A stretch of DNA of 64,000 nucleotides from Novosphingobium sp049354825 (GTDB taxonomy: Bacteria; Pseudomonadota; Alphaproteobacteria; Sphingomonadales; Sphingomonadaceae): contig NZ_CP186480.1 in assembly GCF_049354825.1 (NCBI RefSeq), forward strand, positions 2,356,001 to 2,420,000, given 5' to 3'. A program made the position numbers and the translations under genes. This document shows positions 6,406-15,181 of the stretch, piece after piece. Each line of letters starts with the position of its first letter. Position 1 is the stretch's first letter. The notes beneath the pieces were generated by a model. It searched no databases. It was not told where the DNA came from and saw nothing but the letters and a program-made list of their open reading frames with translations.

Positions 6406-9387
6406 ATGACACACGCGCGCAAGCGTTCTCTCGCTCTTTATGTTTCGGGCGCTTCGGCGCTGGCTCTCGCCTGCGCCTCTCCGGCCCTGGCCCAGACCGC
6501 CGCGACCGACGCATCGTCGACCGACGCGGCCGCCAGCGACGGCGACGCCATCGTCGTCACCGGCATCCGCGCCAGCCTTGAAAGCGCGCTGAAGATCAAG
6601 CGCGACGCGCAAGGCGTGGTCGACGCGATCTCGGCCGAGGACATCGGCAAGTTCCCCGACACCAACCTGGCCGAATCGCTGCAGCGCATCACCGGCGTGT
6701 CGATCGACCGTTCGAACGGCGAAGGCAGCAAGGTGACCGTTCGCGGCTTCGGCCCGGACTTCAACCTCGTCCTCCTCGACGGCCGGCAGATGCCGGCCTC
6801 GAGCCTGGGCGATTGCTGCTCGGCGCCGGCTTCGCGCAGCTTCGATTTTGCCAACCTGGCGTCCGAAGGCATCGCCGCGGTCGAAGTCTACAAGTCGGGC
6901 CGCGCCTCGCTGCCCACCGGCGGCATCGGTTCGGTGATCAACATCGTCACCCCGCGCCCGCTGTCGCGCCCCGGTTTCCAGGGCAGCATCTCGGCCAAGG
7001 GGGTCTACGACCACACCTTCGAAGGCACCAAGATCACGCCCGAAGTGTCGGGCATCGTCAGCCAGACCTTTGCCGACGACAAGATCGGCATCCTGGTCAG
7101 CGGTTCGTACCAGCGCCGCAAGGCCAGCCTGGCCCAGTTCAACGCCGGTTGGCGCGAAGGTTACCTCGGTTCGGAAAACAACTGGGGTTCGCTCGCGATG
7201 CCGGGCGATCCGCGCTACGCGCAGATCACCAACCGTCCCGACGCCACCGACGTCTACCAGGTGACGCAGAACGCCGGCTACGATTTCACCGACATCGACC
7301 GTGAACGCATCAACGGCCAGGTCGTGCTGCAGGTGAAGCCCTTCGACAGCCTGACCGCGACGGTCGACTACGTGTTCTCGCAGAACACGATCGACGCGCG
7401 CACCAACTCGATCGGCGTGTGGTTCAACCACAACAACACCACCAGCAGCTGGACCGACGGCCCGGCGGCGGGGCCGAACTTCTATTCCGAGGCCTTTGCC
7501 CAGGCGGAGGGCAAGGACCTGGCGATCACCGGCGCACTCGCCAAGAACCGCTCGGTCAACCACTCGATCGGCGGCAACCTCAAGTGGGATGGCCCGGGCG
7601 GCCTCCGTCTCGAGGCCGACGCCCACCACTCGACCGCGACGAGCAAGCCGACCTCGCCGTACGGCAGCAACATCGCCGTCGGCAGCGCGATCTACGGCGT
7701 GAAGAATCAGGCGATCGACTTCACCAAGGACATGCCGGTCATCTCGGTGTCGATGTACCCGGGGTCGGAAATCACCGCCGCGAACATCCGCCCGGCGGGC
7801 AACGCCTTCCGCAACGCCTACATGCGCGACGAGATCAACGAGGTCGCGCTCAAGGGCGGCTACGACTTCGACAGCTCGTTCATCGAGAGCCTCGATTTCG
7901 GTGTCACCCACACCGACAACAAGGTCCGCTCGGCCTACGGGTTCATCCAGAACGACACTTGGGGCGGCACGCTTTCGGCCGCGCAGACGCCCGACGGGCT
8001 GTTCGCGGCCACGCCGCTGCCGCCGGCGCTTTCGGGCATGAACGGGTCGAACGACCCGGCGCTGATCCCGACCTATTTCAAGGTCGACAGCGTGGGGCTG
8101 ATCAACCTGCTCAACACCAACCTGGGCATCTGCAGCGCCACCACCGGCGGCGCCGGCACTTGCCTGGCGTCCTATTCGGTCGACCGCCGCATCGGCGAAA
8201 AGACCTGGGCGCCTTACGGCCAGGCCAACTTCAAGTTCGACCTGCTCGGCAATCCCGCGCACTTCCGCGCCGGCGTCCGCTATGAAAAGACCAACATCAC
8301 CTCGACCGCGCTGACCGGGATCCCGGGCGGCACCCGCTTCACCGGCGGCAACGAGATCGGCATCCTGCCGTCGACCAGTTCGCAGTTCCTGACCTTTACG
8401 GGCAAGTACGACCACTGGCTTCCGGCCTTCGACCTCGACATCGCGCCGATGTCCAACGTGAAGCTGCGCGCGGCCTACAGCCACACGATCACGCGGCCCG
8501 ACTATGCATCGCTGGCCGGTGGCCTGACCGTGAATTCGCCTGCGCGTCCCGATGGCGGCGGCACCGGCGGCAGCGGCAATCCCGGCCTGCTTCCGTACCT
8601 GTCGAAGAACATCGACCTGTCGGCCGAGTGGTATTACGCGCCGCAGAGCTACATCTCGGTGGGCTACTTCCACAAGACGGTGAGCAACTTCATCGCCAAC
8701 ACCACGACGCAAGGCCCGGCCTTCAACCTGACCAACCCGGCCAAGGGCGCGGCTTACAACGCGGCCGTGGCGGCGCTGGGCGCCAACGCGCCGTTCGCCA
8801 ACATCCTCAACTACATCAAGACCAACTTCCCGGCCGCCTACTCCGCCCCGATCAACGGCGACAGCGGCGGCATCCTGGGCGTTTCTGGTGATCCGGCGCT
8901 GAACTTCACGTTCACCACGCCGGGCAACAGCGACCAGGTGGCGCACCTGCACGGCTGGGAATTCGCGCTTCAGCACAACTTCTGGGATACCGGCTTCGGC
9001 GCGATCCTGAACTACACGATCGTCAAGAGCGATACGCCGTACAACAACGCGCTGCGCTACACGGTCAGTCAGTTCGCGGTGACCGGGGTCAGCGACAGTG
9101 CCAACGCGGTGCTGTTCTACGACAAGGCCGGGCTCCAGGCGCGCGTCGCCTACAACTGGCGCGACGGGTTCCTGTCGGGCTACGGGTTCGACCCCTATTA
9201 CGTCGAGCCCTATGGCCAGGTCGATGCCAGCGCGAGCTACGAGTTCGGCAACGGCTTCACCGTCTTCGCCGAGGGCATCAACCTGACCAAGGCCGATCGC
9301 CGCGGCCACATGCGCAACGAGCAGACGGTGTTCTTCGCCGCGCCCGGTTATGCGCGCTACTCTGCCGGCGTCCGCCTGAAGTTCTGA
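6406..9387 (+). CDS. TonB-dependent outer-membrane receptor, carbohydrate type
   Basis: A 993-aa outer-membrane gated channel, energised by TonB-ExbBD, predicted to import glucan oligosaccharides. The signal peptide runs to A-L-A-Q near residue 30. A TonB-box-like I-V-V-T-G-I-R follows near residue 47, then the plug (residues about 60-190, with G-K-F-P-D-T-N-L-A-E-S-L-Q-R and V-T-V-R-G-F), then a 22-strand beta barrel ending in a C-terminal Phe. This matches the large TonB receptor class of Caulobacter, Xanthomonas and sphingomonads, which works without SusD. The ATG at 6406 is chosen because GGGGAGG precedes it and the signal peptide starts there; a start 39 bp earlier would overlap the operator-proximal leader. 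The substrate is inferred from the GH16 and GH3 neighbours. Confidence 0.93.
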   Translation: MTHARKRSLALYVSGASALALACASPALAQTAATDASSTDAAASDGDAIVVTGIRASLESALKIKRDAQGVVDAISAEDIGKFPDTNLAESLQRITGVSIDRSNGEGSKVTVRGFGPDFNLVLLDGRQMPASSLGDCCSAPASRSFDFANLASEGIAAVEVYKSGRASLPTGGIGSVINIVTPRPLSRPGFQGSISAKGVYDHTFEGTKITPEVSGIVSQTFADDKIGILVSGSYQRRKASLAQFNAGWREGYLGSENNWGSLAMPGDPRYAQITNRPDATDVYQVTQNAGYDFTDIDRERINGQVVLQVKPFDSLTATVDYVFSQNTIDARTNSIGVWFNHNNTTSSWTDGPAAGPNFYSEAFAQAEGKDLAITGALAKNRSVNHSIGGNLKWDGPGGLRLEADAHHSTATSKPTSPYGSNIAVGSAIYGVKNQAIDFTKDMPVISVSMYPGSEITAANIRPAGNAFRNAYMRDEINEVALKGGYDFDSSFIESLDFGVTHTDNKVRSAYGFIQNDTWGGTLSAAQTPDGLFAATPLPPALSGMNGSNDPALIPTYFKVDSVGLINLLNTNLGICSATTGGAGTCLASYSVDRRIGEKTWAPYGQANFKFDLLGNPAHFRAGVRYEKTNITSTALTGIPGGTRFTGGNEIGILPSTSSQFLTFTGKYDHWLPAFDLDIAPMSNVKLRAAYSHTITRPDYASLAGGLTVNSPARPDGGGTGGSGNPGLLPYLSKNIDLSAEWYYAPQSYISVGYFHKTVSNFIANTTTQGPAFNLTNPAKGAAYNAAVAALGANAPFANILNYIKTNFPAAYSAPINGDSGGILGVSGDPALNFTFTTPGNSDQVAHLHGWEFALQHNFWDTGFGAILNYTIVKSDTPYNNALRYTVSQFAVTGVSDSANAVLFYDKAGLQARVAYNWRDGFLSGYGFDPYYVEPYGQVDASASYEFGNGFTVFAEGINLTKADRRGHMRNEQTVFFAAPGYARYSAGVRLKF

Positions 9388-9410
9388 TCCCCTTCGGGGA
9401 GACGACGGCG

Positions 9411-9445
9411 ACGGGCCGCGCTCCGTTTCAAGGGGCGCGGCCCGT
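9411..9445 (+). terminator. Hairpin between receptor and halogenase genes
   Basis: An 11-bp perfect stem (9411-9421 with 9435-9445) with a 13-nt loop lies 24 bp after the receptor stop, followed by CCGCCTTT. It may be a partial terminator that lowers expression of the downstream cassette relative to the receptor, or a 3' stabiliser. Confidence 0.55.
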
Positions 9446-9490
9446 CCGCCTTTCGGGACGGACGCAAAGTGGTCTAGGAACGGCGGCGTG

Positions 9491-11014
9491 ATGGCAGGAA
9501 CGGTGCACAGCGTGGTGATCGTCGGCGGGGGTACCGCGGGGTGGCTTTCGGCCGCGTACCTGGCCGCGCGGCGCCCGGACCTGGCGATCACGCTGGTCGA
9601 GGCGCCCGACATTCCCACCATCGGCGTCGGCGAAGGCACCTGGCCGACGATGCGCGAAACGCTGGCCACGATCGGCATCGACGAGGGCGAGTTCCTGACC
9701 GCCTGCGACGCCTCCTTCAAACAGGGCTCGCGCTTCGACGGGTGGGTCGATGGCGGGGCGCAGGACAGCTACCTGCACCCGTTCACCCCGCCTCCGCCAG
9801 GCGACATGGCCGACCTTGTCGCCGCCTGGGGCGGCACGGGGCCGTTCGCGGCGGCGATGACCGCCCAGGCCGCGGTCTGCGCCGCCGGCCTGGCGCCGCG
9901 CCAGCGCACGATGCCGCCCTACGGCGCGGCCCTCAATTACGGCTACCACCTCGACGCCGGCAAGTTCGCCGCGCTGCTGGCGCGTCACGCGACGACGCGG
10001 CTGGGCGTCACGCGCATCGCCGCCGAAGTGGTCGGCGCCGAAGGCCGCGACGACGGCGACATCGCCGCGCTGACCTTGCGCGACGGCGGCCGTGTTGCGG
10101 GCGACCTGTTCCTCGATTGCAGCGGTCAGGCCGCGCTGCTGATCGGCGGGCACTGCGGCGCCGCCTGGATCGACCGCAGCGACGTTTCGTTCAACGACCG
10201 CGCCCTGGCGGCGCAGGTCCCGACCGCGCCCGGCAGTGCCATCGCCTCGCAGACGGTTGCCACCGCGCACCGTGCCGGCTGGCTGTGGGACATCGCGCTG
10301 CCCGGGCGGCGCGGGATCGGCTGCGTCTACGCCTCGCGCTTCTGCTCTGACGAGGAGGCGCAGGGGATCCTCGCAGATTACGTCGCGCGGGCGCTGCCGG
10401 ACTCCGCAATCGCCGCGCTGGCGCCGCGCCGGCTAGCCTTTCGGACCGGCCATCGCGCGTCGTTCTGGCAGGGCAATTGCCTGGCGATCGGGCTGTCGGC
10501 GGGCTTTATCGAGCCGCTCGAAGCCTCGGCGATTGTCCTGATCGAGATGTCGCTGCGCGCGCTGGCAGACAACTTCCCCGCCAGCCGCGCGGCGATGACC
10601 ATCCATGCCGCCCGTTTCGACGAGACGTTCCTGTACCGCTGGGATCGCATCGTCGAGTTCCTCAAGCTGCACTATCTGCTCAGCCGCCGCAGCGAGCCCT
10701 ACTGGCAGGCGCAGCGCGATCCTGCCACCGTGCCGCCGCGCCTGGCGGAGCAGCTGACGATCTGGCGCGAACAACCGCCATCGGCCTGGGACCTGCCGCG
10801 CGTGGACGAGCTGTTCTCCGCCGCCAGCCAGCAATACGTGCTTTACGGCATGGGCTTTCCCCCGCCGCCGTCGCTGCGCGGCCCCTCGCCGGTCGCGCGC
10901 GGGCGGCTGGCGGAGGTTGCCCAGCGCGCCCGTGCGCTGACCGCGGCGCTGCCGTCCAACCGCGCCTATCTGGGCGCGGTACCCACCCAATCGGCCGCCG
11001 GCAACGCGGCCTGA
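9491..11014 (+). CDS. Flavin-dependent tryptophan-halogenase-like protein 1 (divergent active site)
   Basis: A 507-aa FAD-dependent protein of the tryptophan 7-halogenase (PrnA/BrvH) family, without a signal peptide. It has the FAD-binding G-G-G-T-A-G-W near residue 12, G-V-G-E-G-T near 43, and the lysine that forms the lysine-haloamine intermediate in this family at K77 (S-F-K-Q-G). The hallmark WxWxIP is altered to W264-L-W266-D-I-A269, and the catalytic E-S pair is E344-A345. It may therefore not halogenate, or may use a different substrate. GTG at 9488 is an alternative start; AGGA at 9476-9479 serves either. It leads a compact cassette: SapC follows after 13 bp. A role in glucan use is unknown. 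Confidence 0.88.
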   Translation: MAGTVHSVVIVGGGTAGWLSAAYLAARRPDLAITLVEAPDIPTIGVGEGTWPTMRETLATIGIDEGEFLTACDASFKQGSRFDGWVDGGAQDSYLHPFTPPPPGDMADLVAAWGGTGPFAAAMTAQAAVCAAGLAPRQRTMPPYGAALNYGYHLDAGKFAALLARHATTRLGVTRIAAEVVGAEGRDDGDIAALTLRDGGRVAGDLFLDCSGQAALLIGGHCGAAWIDRSDVSFNDRALAAQVPTAPGSAIASQTVATAHRAGWLWDIALPGRRGIGCVYASRFCSDEEAQGILADYVARALPDSAIAALAPRRLAFRTGHRASFWQGNCLAIGLSAGFIEPLEASAIVLIEMSLRALADNFPASRAAMTIHAARFDETFLYRWDRIVEFLKLHYLLSRRSEPYWQAQRDPATVPPRLAEQLTIWREQPPSAWDLPRVDELFSAASQQYVLYGMGFPPPPSLRGPSPVARGRLAEVAQRARALTAALPSNRAYLGAVPTQSAAGNAA

Positions 11015-11027
11015 CAGGATAGCTTCG

Positions 11028-11744
11028 ATGAGCAACCACCAGGCCCTCAACCCCGCCGATCACGCCAACCTGCGCGTCCACACCGGCGCCGGCGCGCAGT
11101 ACGGCGACGCGGTGATGGCCAGCCTGGTGGTGCCGGGCGAATTCCGCCGCCTCTGCACCGTCTACCCGATCCTGTTCCGCCACGACGCCGCCAGCGGGCA
11201 GTTTTCCGCGCTGGCCCTGTTTGGGTTCGAGGCGGGCGAGAACCTGTTCCTGGCGGGCGAAACGTGGGACGCGCCGATGCGGCCGCTGGCGATGGCAGTG
11301 CAGCCGTTCCTGGTCGGACGCAGCCGTGACGGCGAAGGACCTTCGCAGATCCACATCGACCGCGACCATCCGCGCGTGTCGGCCGGCGAGGACGGCACTC
11401 GCCTGTTCGACGATACCGGCGTGGCAACGCCGCTGGTCGATGACATGGCGGCGATGCTGGGCGCGCTGGACGAAGGCTACCGCGCCAGCGGCGATTTCTA
11501 TGCGGCGGCAAACCGCTACGACCTGCTTGAGCCTTTTGCCCTCGACGTCGGCGAGGTGGGCGGCGAGCAGCACCGCCTGGTCGGCTATCACCTCGTCAAC
11601 GAGGAGCGGCTGGCCGCGCTCGAACCCGCGCCGCTGGCCGAACTGCACGCCGGCGGGCATCTCGAGCCCTTGTTCATGGCGCTCGCCTCGCTCGGCAACT
11701 TGTCGAAGCTGGCGCGGATGCGCGCGGCGCGGGCCCGTGGCTGA
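11028..11744 (+). CDS. SapC-family protein
   Basis: A 238-aa protein with the SapC pattern: V-V-P-G-E-F-R-R-L near residue 33, Y-P-I-L-F-R, then G-E-N-L-F-L-A-G-E-T-W-D-A-P-M-R-P near 74-90, and the E-P-F-A-L-D-V and L-H-A-G-G-H-L motifs in the C-terminal half. SapC was named from a Campylobacter S-layer export locus, but the biochemical activity of the family is not established. No signal peptide or membrane helix is visible. It lies between halogenase-like 1 and the cupin-like gene, and its stop overlaps the next start by 8 nt, so translation is probably coupled. Confidence 0.88.
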   Translation: MSNHQALNPADHANLRVHTGAGAQYGDAVMASLVVPGEFRRLCTVYPILFRHDAASGQFSALALFGFEAGENLFLAGETWDAPMRPLAMAVQPFLVGRSRDGEGPSQIHIDRDHPRVSAGEDGTRLFDDTGVATPLVDDMAAMLGALDEGYRASGDFYAAANRYDLLEPFALDVGEVGGEQHRLVGYHLVNEERLAALEPAPLAELHAGGHLEPLFMALASLGNLSKLARMRAARARG

Positions 11745-12753
11745 CGCGCTTGCCGACCTGCCTCCGGTCGCGGAGGAAACGCTCGCGCCCGGCGATCTGG
11801 ACGCGCGGCTGGCGGGCGCGCGCGAACCGTTCTTGGTGCGCGGCCTGGCCCGCGACTGGCCGCTGGTGCAGGCGGGGCTCAAGGGCGCGGCCGCGGCGCG
11901 CGCCTACCTCGTCGCCAAGGCGCGGGCGCGGCAGTTTCCGGTCAATATCGGCCAGCCGGGCGGGGGCGAGCGCCTGTTCTACGACGCCGCGATGGGGATG
12001 AACTTCCGCATGGCGCAAGGGCCGCTGGCCGCGATCCTGGACGGCATCGCCGCCAATGAAGACAAGCCCGAGGCGCCGGCGATCTACCTCTCCTCGATCG
12101 ACATGGGGGACTACTTCGACGGCCTGCGCGAGGACAACGCGCTGATGCTGGGCGCGCGCCGGCCGATCGAATCGATCTGGATCGGCGGCCGCACGCGCAT
12201 AGCCGCGCACAACGACGTGCCCGACAATATCGCCGTCTGCGCGGTGGGGCGGCGGCGCTTCACGCTGTTTCCGCCCGATGCCATCGGCGACCTCTACATC
12301 GGGCCGCTGGAGAACACCCCCGCTGGCCGGCCGGTCAGCATGGTCGATTTCGCCGCACCGGACCTGGCTGCGCACCCGCGCTTCGCGCAGGCGCTGGAGC
12401 GCGCGCACGTGGCCGAGCTGGAGCCGGGCGACGCGGTCTTCATCCCGTCGCTGTGGTGGCACCATGTCGAGGGGCTGGCGCCGTTCAACGCGCTGGTGAA
12501 TTACTGGTGGCGCGATGCCCCCGCTTTCCTGGGCAAGCCGGAAGATGCGCTGTTCCACGGCATCCTGGCGCTGCGCGATCTCGACCCTGCCACCAAGGCC
12601 GAGTGGCAGGCGCTGTTCGATCGCTATGTTTTTGCAAGCGATCCCGGGGTGACGGCCCACTTGCCCGAGGATGCCCGCGGCATCCTGGCCCCGCTTACCG
12701 CCGAGACCGCGGGCCAGATCCGCGCCCGCCTGCTGAGAGGATTGTCGCGATGA
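11737..12753 (+). CDS. Cupin-like / JmjC-fold protein, putative Fe(II)/2-oxoglutarate oxygenase
   Basis: A 338-aa protein related to the cupin_8/JmjC family that includes protein hydroxylases such as FIH. The HxD pair H158-N-D160 (in A-A-H-N-D-V-P-D-N-I) and the distal H242/H243 (S-L-W-W-H-H-V-E-G) supply a plausible Fe(II) triad, and R-R-R-F-T-L-F-P-P and F-I-P-S-L-W-W-H-H are characteristic of the fold. GTG at 11737 is the only start that keeps the full N-terminal domain and overlaps the SapC stop. Its own stop overlaps the next ATG (ATGA). It lies between SapC and halogenase-like 2. Target unknown: it could hydroxylate a protein or a small molecule. Confidence 0.85.
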   Translation: MADALADLPPVAEETLAPGDLDARLAGAREPFLVRGLARDWPLVQAGLKGAAAARAYLVAKARARQFPVNIGQPGGGERLFYDAAMGMNFRMAQGPLAAILDGIAANEDKPEAPAIYLSSIDMGDYFDGLREDNALMLGARRPIESIWIGGRTRIAAHNDVPDNIAVCAVGRRRFTLFPPDAIGDLYIGPLENTPAGRPVSMVDFAAPDLAAHPRFAQALERAHVAELEPGDAVFIPSLWWHHVEGLAPFNALVNYWWRDAPAFLGKPEDALFHGILALRDLDPATKAEWQALFDRYVFASDPGVTAHLPEDARGILAPLTAETAGQIRARLLRGLSR

Positions 12754-14252
12754 CCGCTCCGATAACGCCGCGCCGGATCGTGATCGCCGGGGGCGGAACC
12801 GCCGGCTGGATGACCGCGGCGGCGATCGCCCGCACGCTGGGCCGCGTGGCCGACGTGACGCTGGTGGAAAGCGATGCCATCGGAACGATCGGCGTTGGCG
12901 AAAGCACGATCCCGCCGCTGGTCACGTACAACCGCCTGCTCGGCATCAACGAGGCCGAGTTCATGCGCGCCACGCAGGCGACCTTCAAGCTGGGCATCAG
13001 CTTCGAGAACTGGAAGGACGTGGGCGAGACGTATTTCCACTCCTTCGGCGGCACCGGCCAGGATCACTGGTCGGCCGGGTTCCAGCACTTCTGGATGGAA
13101 GGCCTGCAGCGCGGCCACGACGCCCCTTATGGCGAATACTGCCTGGAACTGAAGGCGGCCGAGGCAAAGGCGTTCGCACACTTGCCCGACGACCGGGTCA
13201 ACTACGCCTATCAGCTCGATTCCTCGCTCTACGCGAAGTTCCTGCGCGCCATGGCCGAATGTGACGGCGTGACCCGGATCGAAGGGCGCATCGCGGCGGT
13301 CGAACGCGACGGGGAGAGCGGCGATATCGCGCGCCTGCGCCTCGACGGCGACCGCGCGATCGAGGGCGACCTGTTCATCGATTGCACCGGCTTTCGCGCG
13401 CTGCTGATCGAGGGCGCGCTGCACGCCGGCTACGACGACTGGACGCACTGGCTTCCGTGCGACAGCGCCATCGCGATCCAGACCGGCAGCGTGCGGCCGC
13501 CGCTGCCTTATACCCGCGTCATCGCGCACGAGGCCGGGTGGCAGTGGCGCATTCCGCTGCAGCACCGCCAGGGCAACGGCATCGTCTATTCGAGCCGCTA
13601 CATGGACAAGGACGCCGCGCTGCAAAAACTGCTCGGCACCATCGAGGGCGAGCGGCTGGTCGAGCCCAACGTGATCCGCTTCCAGACCGGGGCGCGCCGC
13701 AAGCAGTGGAGCCATAACTGCGTGGCGGTCGGGCTGTCGGGCGGATTTACCGAACCGCTCGAATCGACATCGATCCATCTGATCCAGCGCGCCGTGCTGC
13801 GGATCCTGCGAATGTTGCCGGCGGGACCGGTCAGCCCGCGCGACGTGGCCGAGTTCAACGACCAGCAAATGGTCGACATGGAGCAGATCCGCGATTTCCT
13901 GGTCCTGCATTACAAGGTCACCAACCGCCGCGACACGCCGTTCTGGCGGCACTGCGCGGCGATGGCCGTGCCCGCCAGCCTCGAGCAGAAGATCGAACTG
14001 TTCCGCGACACCGGGCGCGTGTTTCGCAAGAACGAGGAGCTGTTCGCCGAGAATTCGTGGGTCCAGGTGATGATGGGACAAGGGATCACGCCGAGTACGC
14101 ACCACCCGGTGGCGGCCAAGCTGACCGACGACGAACTGGCGAAGTTTCTTGGCGGGCTGCGCGAGAGCGTGGCGCGAACAGTCGGCGCCTTGCCGCCGCA
14201 CGCCGACTACGTCGCGCGCTACTGCGGCGCCGCGACACGGACCGCCGCGTGA
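12750..14252 (+). CDS. Flavin-dependent tryptophan-halogenase-like protein 2 (canonical motifs)
   Basis: A 500-aa FAD-dependent halogenase-family protein, a paralogue of the one at 9491. It keeps all the hallmarks: G-G-G-T-A-G-W, G-V-G-E-S-T-I-P, lysine K80 (T-F-K-L-G-I-S-F-E-N-W), W264-Q-W266-R-I-P269 and E338-S339 in E-P-L-E-S-T-S-I. It should bind FADH2 supplied by a separate flavin reductase and form hypohalous acid that K80 relays to an aromatic substrate. No flavin reductase gene is in this window. It overlaps the cupin-like gene (ATGA) and the GH16 gene (GTGA). Members of this subgroup near TonB receptors have been found to prefer bromide, but the natural substrate is unknown. Confidence 0.9.
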   Translation: MTAPITPRRIVIAGGGTAGWMTAAAIARTLGRVADVTLVESDAIGTIGVGESTIPPLVTYNRLLGINEAEFMRATQATFKLGISFENWKDVGETYFHSFGGTGQDHWSAGFQHFWMEGLQRGHDAPYGEYCLELKAAEAKAFAHLPDDRVNYAYQLDSSLYAKFLRAMAECDGVTRIEGRIAAVERDGESGDIARLRLDGDRAIEGDLFIDCTGFRALLIEGALHAGYDDWTHWLPCDSAIAIQTGSVRPPLPYTRVIAHEAGWQWRIPLQHRQGNGIVYSSRYMDKDAALQKLLGTIEGERLVEPNVIRFQTGARRKQWSHNCVAVGLSGGFTEPLESTSIHLIQRAVLRILRMLPAGPVSPRDVAEFNDQQMVDMEQIRDFLVLHYKVTNRRDTPFWRHCAAMAVPASLEQKIELFRDTGRVFRKNEELFAENSWVQVMMGQGITPSTHHPVAAKLTDDELAKFLGGLRESVARTVGALPPHADYVARYCGAATRTAA

Positions 14253-15175
14253 GCGCGCTGCTCCTCCTCGCCGCCGCGACCGCGGCGCCGGCCGTGGCTG
14301 CGGCGCCCGGTCCGGACTGGCAGCTCGTCTGGGCCGACGAGTTCGACGGCGCGGCGCTCGATCCTGCCAAGTGGACGCTTGCCGACGACTGCTGGGGCGG
14401 CGGCAACAACGAGCGGCAGTGCTACACCCCCGATCCCGCCAATCACCGGGTGGCCGGCGGCCAGCTCGAGATCGTGGCCCGCAAGGAGCGGCACACCGGC
14501 CCGGCCTTTCCGCTCGCCCAACGCGACACCCCGGCCAAACGCCTCGCCACCGCCAGCAAGCCGTTCACATCGGCGCGGCTGTCCACCACCGGGCTGGCGG
14601 CCTGGCGCTATGGCCGGGTCGAGATCCGCGCTCGCTTTCCCCAGGGGCAGGGTACCTGGCCGGCGGCGTGGATGCTGCCCGAGGACTGGAAGGAAGGCGC
14701 CTGGCCGCGTTCCGGCGAGATCGACATCGTCGAGGCGGTCAACCTGTCGACCCCTTGCAAGGACTGCCGCGGCGGCAAGGAAAACCACGTTCTCGGCACG
14801 ATCCACTTCGGCAACCTGCCACCGCGCAACCGCCATCTCGGCCTCTCCACCCAGCTGACCGGCCCGGCCGACGGCTGGCACACTTACGCGATCGAATGGT
14901 CGCCGGCGGCGATCGCGTGGTTCGTCGACGGGCGCCGCTACGAAACGCGCAGCGCGCGCGAATGGCGCGTGCCCGGCGTCGGCACCGGGCGCGCCCCTTT
15001 CGACAAGCCGTTCCACCTCATCCTCAACCTCGCCATCGGCGGCGGCCTGGCCGAAAGCCGCAACCTCAAGGGCGTGGCCGAAGGCGGTTTCCCCAAGACG
15101 ATGGCGGTCGACTGGGTTCGCGTCTGGCAAAAGCCCGGACCCGGCGATAAGCCCGCCGCAGCGACGGGGAACTGA
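14249..15175 (+). CDS. GH16-family endo-beta-glucanase (laminarinase type)
   Basis: A 308-aa secreted glycoside hydrolase. An N-terminal signal peptide (S-A-L-L-L-L-A-A-A-T-A-A-P-A-V-A-A-A) is followed by a single GH16 jelly-roll domain. The catalytic motif E157-I-D159-I-V-E162 gives the nucleophile and acid/base of a retaining enzyme. D-E-F-D-G near the N-terminus and W-F-V-D-G-R toward the C-terminus are typical of the bacterial beta-1,3(4)-glucanases. It should cut laminarin or mixed-linkage glucan to oligosaccharides outside the inner membrane. GTG at 14249 overlaps the halogenase stop; no later start would keep the signal peptide. It links the halogenase cassette to the LacI gene, which follows after 6 bp. 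Confidence 0.92.
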   Translation: MSALLLLAAATAAPAVAAAPGPDWQLVWADEFDGAALDPAKWTLADDCWGGGNNERQCYTPDPANHRVAGGQLEIVARKERHTGPAFPLAQRDTPAKRLATASKPFTSARLSTTGLAAWRYGRVEIRARFPQGQGTWPAAWMLPEDWKEGAWPRSGEIDIVEAVNLSTPCKDCRGGKENHVLGTIHFGNLPPRNRHLGLSTQLTGPADGWHTYAIEWSPAAIAWFVDGRRYETRSAREWRVPGVGTGRAPFDKPFHLILNLAIGGGLAESRNLKGVAEGGFPKTMAVDWVRVWQKPGPGDKPAAATGN

Positions 15176-15181
15176 GCGACC

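Noticed and set aside
6313..9720. Minus-strand open frame of 1135 codons opposite the TonB receptor
   Set aside because: It mirrors the receptor's codons, has no domain signature or ribosome-binding site, and has the Arg/Val/Gly/Asp-rich composition typical of antisense frames in GC-rich DNA.
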